A DNA stretch of 64,000 nucleotides from Arthrinium phaeospermum. Lineage: Eukaryota; Ascomycota; Sordariomycetes; Amphisphaeriales; Apiosporaceae. The first letter of the stretch is position 1. Each line of letters opens with the position of its first letter. The notes beneath the pieces were generated by a model. That model was not told where the DNA came from, did not search any database, and was given only the letters and a program-made list of their open reading frames with translations. Location: assembly GCA_006503535.1 (NCBI GenBank), contig QYRS01000004.1, forward strand, positions 2,852,001-2,916,000, in the 5' to 3' direction. The position numbers were made by a program, and so were the translations under genes. Of the stretch, positions 54,647 through 63,881 are shown piece after piece.

Positions 54647-55164
54647 GGGGCATTGGTAGTTCTTTCCTATACCTATTATTTGCGGGTTTGCTTAGAAAAG
54701 GGTGTCTCTTTTTTCCCACCTCGCCTAGCCAGTACGAGTTGCGAAGATTGTCAATTACTTGGCCAACATCTCAAGGTCCCATGACGTACTTTGAAGCAAC
54801 TCGCTTATCCCATCTGATGTTGTTCCTGATATGTGGATCACGTGTAGCAGTTCAACAAACTCAGGAAAGGCCATTTCAGAAGGAACCAACAGTTTAAACA
54901 GATCGCTTGGCAGGAGGGAACGGAAACCATTGCATCGAGTGCCTTCCAGGTCCTAACAAGCGAGTTGTTGCGCGTTAGTGTCAAAACCAACGCGTTGTTC
55001 TCGACTTGGTATTTGTCCCTTCGTCACCATAATGTGTACATATCGTGGTATAAATGTGCGGCAAATTGCCAGTATCATTCCAGTCCAGAGCAAGACATAC
55101 ACATATCTCTCTGGGAGTAGATATTTACACGCCTAAGTTTCGCAACCGAGTAGAAGAAAGCACG
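54647..55164. other. Intergenic region before the CheD-like small gene
   Basis: No gene is supported. The TATA element at 55049-55055 is listed separately. A frame that begins at the ATG at 55054 overlaps that TATA element and is therefore unlikely to be the start of the downstream protein. Confidence 0.5.
55049..55055 (+). promoter_or_regulatory. TATA box of the 55165 gene
   Basis: TATAAAT lies about 110 bases before the preferred ATG at 55165. Its overlap with the upstream in-frame ATG at 55054 argues for the downstream start. Confidence 0.45.
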
Positions 55165-55671
55165 ATGGCTAACCAAAATTACATCCCTCTTTCTGAGAAA
55201 ATCGGTTCGAATGAGATAATCGTGGCAAAACAGGACGAGGAACACCCTGAGTGTGCCCCAGCAGAAGATGTCAGAACTCTGTACACCGGTGGCCTGTACA
55301 CCTGCATCGGCATCGCTATCAGTGGTGTACACTCTTCTTCTAGTGACAAAGGCTACCACAGATTCATGATCCACACCTCGGAGCCAGAGGCAAAGGATAA
55401 TTACGAGGCGCTTCGGAAGGAAGTCGAAGCGGCCAAACTTCAGGACCTGCATGCCCACGTCATGGCGCCCAAGCCGGGTGGCCCTCTGGATCTCGGAAGA
55501 CAGCCGTGGCTGATGGATCAGCTCCGCGAGCTCGTTCAGTCGATACACTGGTACCAGTACCCCGATGATCCCTCCCACGCAGCCATGGCGCTGTTTCATG
55601 ACGGGACCTTCGTCGCTGAGAGCCAGGGAAGCGACAGCGATCGCATTGTACAAATTCACGAGAAGCAATAG
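55165..55671 (+). CDS. Small protein with CheD-like Thr-Cys-His arrangement, function unknown
   Basis: I do not recognise this as a named fungal family. It is a single exon of 168 residues from the ATG at 55165 (GCACGATGGC). After an acidic N-terminus, the segment TLYTGGLYTCIGIAISG at about 38-53 precedes a short linker and HRFMIHTS at 65-72. Thr41, Cys47 and His65 have spacings of 6 and 18, while the catalytic Thr21, Cys27 and His44 of Thermotoga CheD have 6 and 17. CheD is a bacterial glutamine deamidase. The hydrophobic strand before the Cys and the HxFM motif also fit. The C-terminal half (about 85-168) is less clear and may not match. No signal peptide is seen. Function as a deamidase is a hypothesis; the gene itself is supported by a TATA box and good codon use. 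Confidence 0.65.
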   Translation: MANQNYIPLSEKIGSNEIIVAKQDEEHPECAPAEDVRTLYTGGLYTCIGIAISGVHSSSSDKGYHRFMIHTSEPEAKDNYEALRKEVEAAKLQDLHAHVMAPKPGGPLDLGRQPWLMDQLRELVQSIHWYQYPDDPSHAAMALFHDGTFVAESQGSDSDRIVQIHEKQ

Positions 55672-56063
55672 GTTAGCACACTCCCTACTGGTGTCACTGG
55701 TTCGGGTGGAAGCAAAATCAGGGCTTAGGCAGGCGGTGTTGAGGTGAACATATGAAATGGAAAAGATATGAAAACTGGCAAATCTCTAGTCATGCGATAG
55801 TGCATGCGTAACGTATGCAATCCCCATCGTGAAGCCTCATATGCCATCAGAATAGATGGCGAAGATGGCATGGACGGACGCTCCTGTTGTAAAGCAGATA
55901 CAAATACAGTAATCATCAGGGAAAATGAGGGCTATCCATTGAAACATCACAAAATGGTCTTCTCACCACCCATTTAGGAATGCTCGTTTGTGGTGTATTC
56001 TTCGCCGTACACTACAACTGACTGAACATTCCAACGAGAACAAGACCGCAGGCTGAGACCATA
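55672..56063. other. Intergenic region
   Basis: These 392 bases hold the 3' UTR of the preceding gene and the upstream region of the next. No coding frame is supported. Confidence 0.5.
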
Positions 56064-56608
56064 ATGCCCTCTACTTGCGAGCGTACCGTCGAGGCTAGTG
56101 GTGCTGATTCGATATACCGCCTCGATAAAGCGAGCCTCAACAATAACACGTCTCGGGACTTAGTCCCCGCCGATCGGTTCCGGACTCCGGAGCCCCGGGT
56201 GCTACCCGACGGGGAGTCTATCGGAGATTCTCCCCCGTCCGGCGACGCGGCGGCGGAGTGGGCACCGGGTGAAAAGAAGGAGAAGCAAGAAGCCGGGGGC
56301 TATACCGTAGGTACGTAACACATCCTCTCTCCTCGTTCGGCTAGCGAAGCAGCATGATATGCGCTAACATGTCTAATCTGCTCCTGTGTCCAGAGCGCAA
56401 CAAATCATCCGAATGCTCCAAGCAGCGCAGTGTCGTCGCAATAGATGGCATTGTCACGGCAACAAGCAGAGGAGGTATATCGAAATGCGAAACACAAGGA
56501 AAGTCTCATCAGGTCAACATCATTACGAGCAACGCGTCGGGCGATGTCTTCAATTCGCAATTGTCTTCATATATCGATTCTGTCGCTACAGAGTATATGC
56601 CCAGCTAG
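56064..56608 (+). CDS. Possible small spliced gene, no recognisable domain
   Basis: I do not recognise the product. The best model has exons 56064-56310 and 56394-56608, giving 153 residues. The splice signals are good: G|GTACGT, branch GCTAAC or TCTAAT, and GTCCAG. The first exon encodes a Pro/Asp/Glu-rich, probably disordered sequence (RTPEPRVLPDGESIGD, GEKKEKQEAGG). The second exon is Ser/Thr-rich without hydrophobic segments. In a different frame the second exon would give an Arg/His-rich product, so the frame choice rests only on intron phase. It lies 240 bases before the receiver gene on the same strand and could be a remnant of an upstream part of a larger signalling gene. Existence is uncertain. 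Confidence 0.35.
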
Positions 56609-56849
56609 TTTCCTTGGTATGGTATATCGATTTTGCACTTTTGTTGGGCATGAGATGCACTAGAAAGTAGCTGATGCAGCGACGTCACCTTTGAGGAAGC
56701 TATGAGAAGCGGGGTTTCAGGTAACCTCCGGGATTATGTCAACCCATTTGTCACCTTATTGAAGCCAAAACAACCAAATGAAGCACATCTAAGATAGGGA
56801 CTATGCAAATCTAATTATTTACTTACACCTCCCTTGTGAGAACTCAGCC

Positions 56850-57616
56850 ATGTCTACTACGCTGGCAACTGGCGGGAGTCATCCGCTTCAGGAGACGCCT
56901 GGTGGAGTCCGATTCCTTGTGGCCGAGGACAACCGCGTAAATCAAAGAGCGAGTCTACATATACCTACCTATTGCCTTTATCGAGCCATCCAATTGACTG
57001 ATTTGCCATCTTGACTTAGCTTATCGCCTTAACTTTTGAGAGGAAAGCTCATAGAACGCCGACAATCGTTGAGAATGGGCTTCTGGCAGTCTCGGCATAC
57101 ATGGCAGACCCTGCGGCCTTCCGATGCATACTGATGGGTTTGTTGGAGACTCCTCCCACTCTACAGGCGCTACTATTATAATGAACACCTAGAGTTGATA
57201 CATGCTGCATCTATCTAGATTTGGCCATGCCCGTGATGGGCGGCCTGGAAGCGACAGAAAAGATCCGGGCGTTCGAAGCTGAGCACCAACTGCGGCCATG
57301 CGTCATCATTGCCATGCACGCTTGTTCAATCCCAGAGCCAAATCCGAAATCCCTCGAAGTTGGCTGCGATGCTATCCTACGTAAGCCACTGCAGGCGCGG
57401 CCGTTCCTTGAGCTGCTGTTCGGAGACGAGAAGCACAACATCCTGCACCAACGCGGCCGCCTCACTGAAGAGGAGGCGCGGTCGCTGTCGCTGGCTCCCC
57501 GGCCGCCTTATCTGGAACCGGACCAGCGGCTGCCTTCGACGCGACGGAAACAGGCGCGCTTGCAGCAAGTGCGAACCTGGAGCGACTGCCTAGGTTGTAG
57601 TGAAGAAGATGGCTAA
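56850..57616 (+). CDS. Stand-alone two-component receiver-domain protein
   Basis: This is a response-regulator receiver domain without kinase or output domain. Fungal receivers normally sit at the C-terminus of hybrid histidine kinases or in Ssk1, Skn7 and Rim15. Exons are 56850-56948, 57020-57137 and 57219-57616, giving 204 residues. The first intron begins with GC (GCGAGT) and ends TTAG; only this choice joins EDNRVNQR to LIALTFERKAHRTP. The acidic pair is Glu26-Asp27, the phospho-acceptor is Asp73 in CILMDLAMPVMGG, and the lysine is Lys128 in LRKPL. The usual AMTA becomes AMHA, with His106 at the Thr/Ser switch position. The C-terminal 65 residues are polar and unassigned. It may be functional with an altered switch, or a degenerate hybrid-kinase fragment. 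Confidence 0.75.
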
Positions 57617-58029
57617 TCGCGGAGGGTATTTGGGAAAGTTGATCTTCTGCCATGTACGTTTATCACTACACAACCATGCATTACTATGTGACTACATACT
57701 CACCTATTGTGTAGACATCTACAATAGACCATATAGTTCCAAGCCTATTAGCCTAACACTCCGTGTTCCTTTGTCTTAGCTATCATATTGGCACCCTGCT
57801 GCATACGGAAGTCAACAATGCAACAAGATACTGAACACAAAGAACATAGTCATGACAATGAGGACTAAAACGCGAGGTATCCTTTCAATCGGATCTTGGA
57901 CAACGCATAGCAAAGTTCCCCTGCTGTAGACGACTCCTCATCAATATCGAATGATTCAACGGTTGAAAGAGGCAAATATCTAGACCTGTTCACTCTTTGC
58001 CATTTTGTTTCCCAGCACCGGTTCAGACT
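57617..58029. other. Intergenic region before the first kinase-like gene
   Basis: No coding frame is supported in these 413 bases. They include the probable promoter of the kinase-like gene that starts at 58030. Confidence 0.5.
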
Positions 58030-60107
58030 ATGGCTACTTTGATAGGTGACCCTCGGATAGCCCGGCCACAGGCAGGGGGTCCACTACCACCAAGTAAGTG
58101 AGGAATTCGATCCTGGCAACATACGAGGCTCGCAACTCGCGACACACTTTACCTTTGTGTATACTGACGCCTGGCGCATTCTAGATCTAAGGAGGCTCCT
58201 TGCTTTGAGGCCTAAGGATTACGATACGAGGGAAGAAAGCTTTATCAATGCACGCGCGGCCCTGAAGACGATTAGGGCAACGTTCGAAAACACGAACCTC
58301 GAATACGAAAGGACTCTAGGATTTGGAGGATACGGAATCGCCGCCAAGTACGCACATAGAAACCGCGCCGGACAACACGTAAGGCACGTAGTGGTCAAGG
58401 CTCCTCTCAAACCCAACAATCCATCCGGAGCCAAAGCACATCAACGTGAACACGAATGGTACAGGGTAGGTATGCTTCCGAACACGAAGGAGAAGTCCCA
58501 CTTGCTGACAGGAGGATGTGACGACAGTGGATGAAGGGTATGGAGCATGTCCCGTTGCTTCTCGACCCCTTACAGTTGTACCAGTCCCCGCCACCAGGGA
58601 GCGATTCGAGTGCGCCAGGTCAGAGTCGCCAATACATATTTAATTGGGACGCCAAAGACCACTACATCATCACCGAGTTCCTGGAGCACGGTGAGCTTAA
58701 TAGCTTGGTCGAACGACTCAACGAAACCGCCCAGAACCAGCCGGGCAATGACTTGTTCCCCATGCTGACCTTTATCCCGAGTCGGCTCCTGTGGAGGATT
58801 TTTCTCTGTCGTATGTCTTGCTAAGTACATCGGCAACAATGTGCCTCGAGGGGAGGATCTCACAGCTGACGATGTATCTGGACAGTGCTCCGAGGCGTCC
58901 TTGCCATGGCTTGGCCAAACATCGCAATGGACTGGCGGACAGAAATGAAACAAGAGCAAGAGACCATGACGGAGGAGACACTTCATGCTATGCTAGAGGA
59001 CTTGCCTCTTCGGGAAGTCGTGGGTCCCCAGGAGGAACGAATGGACATTGCTCACTTCGATCTAGACGTTTACAATAGTGAGTTTGCATGCGTGCCGCAC
59101 AAACACATGTGTCAGTTGCAAGCCAAAGAAAATTAACCGTGCGACAGTCTTCCTCGGCCAAAGCAGGGATCCCAACGATGAGGAACACAAGTTCGTCAAG
59201 GCAGTGGTACGGCTTTCTTCACGAGCCACTTTGGCACAGCACACTTGCGCGCATAGGAATGCTGACGGAGGTGGGGACGCAGATAGGAGACTATGGTTGT
59301 TGCACAGCCTTTGAGCCCGGGATGACTAGGGACGAGTAAGAGACCTACCTACCCCATGGTATCGTATCATATATGCATACAGTATCTAACGCCCTAACAG
59401 ACTCAAAGTCTTCGAGCGTAAGGGTAAACGCCGATGGATGGCACCGGAGCAATTCCTGGGCATGTTGCCGAATCAGACCACGTGGAACTATAAGACCAAC
59501 CTGTTAGTGATCGCCCACCCTCTCCTTTCTTCCTTCCCTGGCATTGGATATTGGAGCAAGGACGGCCGGTGACTTGGCTAATTTGCAACACAGATGGGGC
59601 ATCGGAGCGACCATGTGCGCCCTGATGACCAAAGCCACCCTGCCCAGCGAGCCCAACCTGAAGACGTGCGAGGACGCGACCTTCACGTACCCCACGGGCG
59701 AGAAGATCGTCGTGCCGCAGACCTTTGCCCACTTCCTCGGCGACGACGAGAGCCCCGACCCGTCGGGCCAGTACGTGAAATACCGCATGTTCGGGCGCTT
59801 CGACGTGGACCTGCGCTACACGGTCGCGACGCTCATGTCGCGCGACCTCGACATCCGCGGCACGCTCGACCTGCTCCTCCTCACCATCACGGGCCAGATC
59901 GAGGAGGGCGACGAGCGGGCGCGGAAGCGGCAGGTCCCGGCCTGGGAGACGGACGCCGCGCTCACCAAGTTCGTCGACGATCACCTCAGGAACGCGCCGG
60001 AGAAGGTGTTCCCCGCGGGGCAGGCGCTCGAGGAGCAGACGCCGCCGCCGCCGCCGTTTCTGACCCGGGCGGCGGCGGCGGGGATACAGTTTGGGGATTT
60101 CTATTGA
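58030..60107 (+). CDS. Kinase-like protein A (atypical fungal protein kinase fold)
   Basis: A protein-kinase-like gene with eight exons: 58030-58093, 58185-58465, 58528-58810, 58886-59077, 59148-59206, 59283-59335, 59401-59502 and 59594-60107. All phases agree and give 515 residues. The glycine loop is GFGGYG (about 67-72) and the likely ATP lysine is Lys93 (VVVKAP). The hinge-like segment is HYIITEFLEHGELNSLVERL. The catalytic loop is HFDLDVYN (266-273), so HRD reads HFD and the usual Lys is Asp270. The magnesium motif is DYG (296-298) rather than DFG. The APE motif APEQF is at 325-329, and LWGIG follows across the last junction. Core acidic residues are kept, so activity is possible but not certain. 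It lies just before a related gene, B. Confidence 0.82.
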
Positions 60108-60791
60108 GGTCTAGGTCTACGGGGAAGGGGTGTGGGATTGCTTCGGGTATCTTGGTTGGTTTGATTCGGGAGGTTCTTGGTGAAGAGTTGCCCCAGGGTT
60201 TGCAGCTTGTATCATTATATAGAATAAGAGGAAATATTCTAAACTATAAGACTTTAACTTATAAACTACTCACTGAGCTTACTGCAGTGTTCCATTCACG
60301 GCATATCTATTACATATATGTATAATATAATAATACTGCCTGTCTATACCTCGATGTAAGATATTAGGGTTTGGGTATGGGTCGGGGATAGGGGTCGAAC
60401 TATTGTCGTCTCCGCCTAGCCAGACCTACGTCCCGGCGTGGTTAATAGGCTTGCGCACCGGGTTCCCCAACACAGTCTGGTATCTAGAGGTATAGGATAC
60501 GTTCCTACATAGTTCTAGCATAGTCAGCTTTGTGTAACTCGATTCAGATTTGCAATACAAACAATTGTGTCCTTGCTGGCATGGTTAGCGACATTGTTTC
60601 TTTGTCTCCCCGCAAGCGGAACGAATGCCTTTCCTTTTTTCCTCTCGCTAGAAACACGATTTCTTGGCAACGGCTTTGTATTCATGGCTAAATCATGACA
60701 TATTGGATGTCAGCGCACGCGTGGAATGCAATTTACTTCGACTGCTGTGTTGAAAGTGGCATCACGAGCCTAGGCCCTCCAACACGACCGC
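60108..60791. other. Intergenic region between the kinase-like genes
   Basis: This AT-rich 684-base stretch separates the tandem paralogues. I see TATATAATATAATAATA-like sequence at about 60315-60335 and no supported coding frame. Confidence 0.5.
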
Positions 60792-63209
60792 ATGACACAG
60801 GCACTCTCCAAGGATGAATATGAACTGTGAGTCCAACCACTTGGGGCGATACGGCTCTTCCGCTCCTCTACTTTGCCAGTGGACTGATCACCAGCTGTTT
60901 CAGATGCGGGGACGCGTTTTGCACGGAGAGCGCAAGACGACACGTACACACGGGAGAAAAGGGCCATCGCCGAGGTCAGGGCGGACGAGTGTCGGCTGTA
61001 CTTCCAAGGGTTTGACCAATTCGCGCAGCAGGAAGTCCTAAATGTGGGCGGGTTCGGGGTCGTGGTCAAGTTTGCGCAGGCCGACGCCCAGGGACGAGTC
61101 CTCCGACACTTCGTCGTCAAGATACCCAGAGAGTACGATAACACCGATGGTGAGAGGAACATATTGATGTTCCAAAGAGAATACGTCTGGAATGTGGTAC
61201 GCTGAGATTCGCTCGCAAGAGATGACGACGACACAGAGGCTGACGAATTCCGCGGTTAGAGGTTAATGGGATTGAAGCATATCCCGCAGCTGATATGGTT
61301 GGACCAATACCCTACCGGAACCCCGCTGGGAAACGGCCCCTTTCCCAAAGGAAACGAGAACTTTTGGGGGGAAGGATCAATGTGGTATTTTTTCATGGAA
61401 TATCTGCCACATGGGGATATGAGGGAGCTCCTATTCAGATTGAACGAGCGGGAGGAAGAGGATATATTAGCGATGACTCAAATCCCGGCAAGACTCATGT
61501 GGAGGATATTCCTGTGTCGTGAGTACACCAAAATAGGACCGCCTGCTATCCTCTATTCTATCACGCAAATAGCTGTAGGATGTCTGCTTACTTATTGTCA
61601 GTCACTCGAGCTTGTATTGGCCTCGCATGGCCACGACTCACGGCGGACGAAGCGACCGAGATGGCATTGTCAGGCGAGATACCGCGGATCCCCGAAACAG
61701 TAGAGGAAATAGGGCCGACTGCTCCTGTTAGCATTGTGCATTTTGATTTCGATCCGAGCAACGTCATCATTGGTGATTTCCAAGACAATGCACCTGAGCA
61801 TTCACTCCAGCCTGTCTTCAAGGTGAGTCTGAATTGGTTAACCCGGGAGTGGGAGGGGATATACTGACATCACTCGTTCTAGTTGGGCGACTTCGGTCTG
61901 ACCCAGGAGGTGACTTCGCAGACCACCGTAGACGAGTAGGTTGCCCTCACTGCATTCCAAGATTATCCGCGTCGACTGTGTGTCTGAACTTGGACAGATT
62001 GACCGAATGGCAAAACGGTGGAAAACATGGTTACCGCGCACCGGTCAGTTAATCGCACTCCTCACATCCCACACCTCGCGTACACCTCGCGGCACGTTCA
62101 GAACTGACTGAAATTTGCGCATTCAAGGAACAAATGATAGGCCGGGAGTTGGGAATGCGTGGCCTCTTTACCCCGGATCTCCTCACATATGGCCCCCACA
62201 CGAATATATGGGGGATGGGAGTGGTAAGCCGATTCCAGTTGATATTTACCTCGCATCCGCATACCTGCTGCCACTTTTTCGGAGGTACAAGTATAGAAAT
62301 ACTGACGTGATGATGTCGGGCCCCCAGACCATGTTCGCCCTCATCACCAAAACCAAACCCCCCCGGATCCCCCAGTTCGCGTCCTACACCTGCACCCTGC
62401 AAGGCCAGGACGCCGACACGTACGGCTGGTTCCTGGCGCAGACCGAGGAGAACCGCCCGATAGGCGCCGCGTCCATCTACGCCACGTACCCCGAGGAGCT
62501 GCGCCACCTCGTCGCCCGCTGCATGGCCGCCGAGACCCTGCAGCGCCCGACGCTGGGCTACCTGCTGCCCGTGATCCAGCAGCACATCGCGCAGGGCGAC
62601 GAGCTCGAGCGCCAGGGCCGCAGCCCCTTCGGCGAGAGCGACGACCACATCGAGCGCTTCTGCCGCGAGTACATTGTTGGGGCGGCGTCTACGACGGGGG
62701 CCTCGACCCGCGAGGACGACGCCGAGGAGGAGGCGCGCGACGTCTTGGGCGACTTGGGGTTCCCCGGCGGGCAGGCCGCGGCGAGGGCGGCGCGTCGGTC
62801 GCAGTCGCAGTCACAGTCACAGGGTGGCGGCGGCGGCGGCGGTAGCTCGCAGCAGCAGGATAGCAGGTTCTGGGGACAAGGAGGCGGCAGCGGTGGAGCC
62901 CAGTCAGTGTCCCAGGCATACGCGGAGGCAGAGTCACAGCTGCTGGCGCAGCAGCAAGAGATGAAGCGGCGGCAGAGCAGCACGGAGAATACAGTAATAT
63001 TGGGCAACAACATGAACATGGGCAATAACATGCACAGCAACAACAATAACAATAACAACCCCTTCGGGCCGGGCGGCGCCATATTTGGGGGCGGAAACGT
63101 CGACCCAGCAAACAGCTCCCTATCGTACGGACCACAAGGGGGTGCTGGTGGCAGCTCGCAGCAGCAGGACAGCAGGTTTTGGGGCCAGGGAAATAACGGT
63201 GGAGGTTAA
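60792..63209 (+). CDS. Kinase-like protein B with Q/N/G-rich C-terminal tail
   Basis: A paralogue of gene A. Clear exons are up to 61196, then 61260-61518, 61602-61822, 61883-61935, 61998-62043, 62128-62223 and 62328-63209. The first exon is uncertain: either 60792-60826 joined to 60929 or 60814-60826 joined to 60904, giving 619 or 620 residues. The glycine loop is GGFGVV and the ATP lysine is in HFVVKIP. The catalytic loop is HFDFDPSN, the magnesium motif is LGDFGL, and the APE motif is rebuilt as APEQ across intron 62044-62127. The kinase core ends near VARCMAAETLQRPTLGYLLP. The tail has SQSQSQ, poly-Gly, SSQQQDSRFWGQ twice and an Asn run. The stop at 63207 interrupts a duplicated unit whose frame resumes out of phase to 63352. 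Activity is plausible for the core. Confidence 0.75.
62841..62960 (+). repeat. First copy of duplicated tail unit in kinase-like gene B
   Basis: This unit encodes GSSQQQDSRFWGQ and, further on, SQLLAQQQ. A diverged second copy is at 63150-63266. The two copies share the SSQQQDSRFWGQ part at the start and CAGCTGCTGGCGCAGCAGCA at the end, while the middle differs in sequence. Confidence 0.7.
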
Positions 63210-63266
63210 TCGTCGTTTCTTGCATGTGCGAACCCGCGAAGTCAGCTGCTGGCGCAGCAGCAACAG
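63150..63266 (+). repeat. Second, frame-broken copy of the tail unit
   Basis: The second copy matches the first at both ends but its middle contains an in-frame TAA at 63207 and a length change. This is the reason the QLLAQQQ end of the copy lies in another frame. Confidence 0.65.
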
Positions 63267-63352
63267 ATTCAGCAGCAGCAGGGCATCGTGGGGAGCAACA
63301 TGAACAACTACGGGAACATCAATCCTGCTATGGGGTTCTTCAACGCAGGCTA
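63210..63352 (+). other. Displaced C-terminal coding sequence after gene B stop
   Basis: From about 63243 a frame that reads QLLAQQQQIQQQQGIVGSN and ends NPAMGFFNAG-stop at 63352 continues the composition of the gene B tail, but it is out of phase with the main frame. A weak donor at about 63176 (AG|GTTTTG) with an acceptor at about 63241 would join the two in phase. Otherwise it is a relic of a longer ancestral protein broken by indel. Confidence 0.45.
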
Positions 63353-63881
63353 AGGATCCAGTCCTCCACAAGACCTGTATCATATGAACTAGGGTGGAAT
63401 CCTGGCCAGACGTCATAATTTGCAAACATCTATATCTATATAAAGCTGATTAGATTCATCTTATATTTCTTTCGTGCAAGCATTTCTCAACCAATCAAAA
63501 TGCTGCTGTAGTGACTATGATTATTGTGACACGGGGTTTAGTCCATTGTTGCACACTGGAAAAGGGGGCCGAGGTTCTAGGTCGAGCAACCTAGCCAAAG
63601 ACAAATTCTGGAGGTAGTGTTATTTAATCATGTACCTCAAAGGTTTAAAAACACAATCCGGGAGTCCGAAAACGGTATCTGAAAGCATGTCGTTACCAGC
63701 TGAACAAAGAATAGGGGTGGCATTGAAGGCTCATTGTTTCTGGGTACGCAACCCACGTCACGCAGCTCAACGCCAGGACTCGAGAGTCTAGTGACTCGAT
63801 GAGTACACACTTGAAAATAACCGATTGTCAAGTTTTCTGACACCCGATTTCCAAGGCTTCGAAACGTACTGATCCAGCAAG
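63353..63881. other. Intergenic region at the right end
   Basis: No gene is supported in these 529 bases; the first 120 are probably the 3' UTR of gene B. Confidence 0.5.

Noticed and set aside
55054..55164. N-terminal extension of the CheD-like protein from an upstream ATG
   Set aside because: The ATG overlaps the TATA element, and the extra residues look unlike coding sequence.
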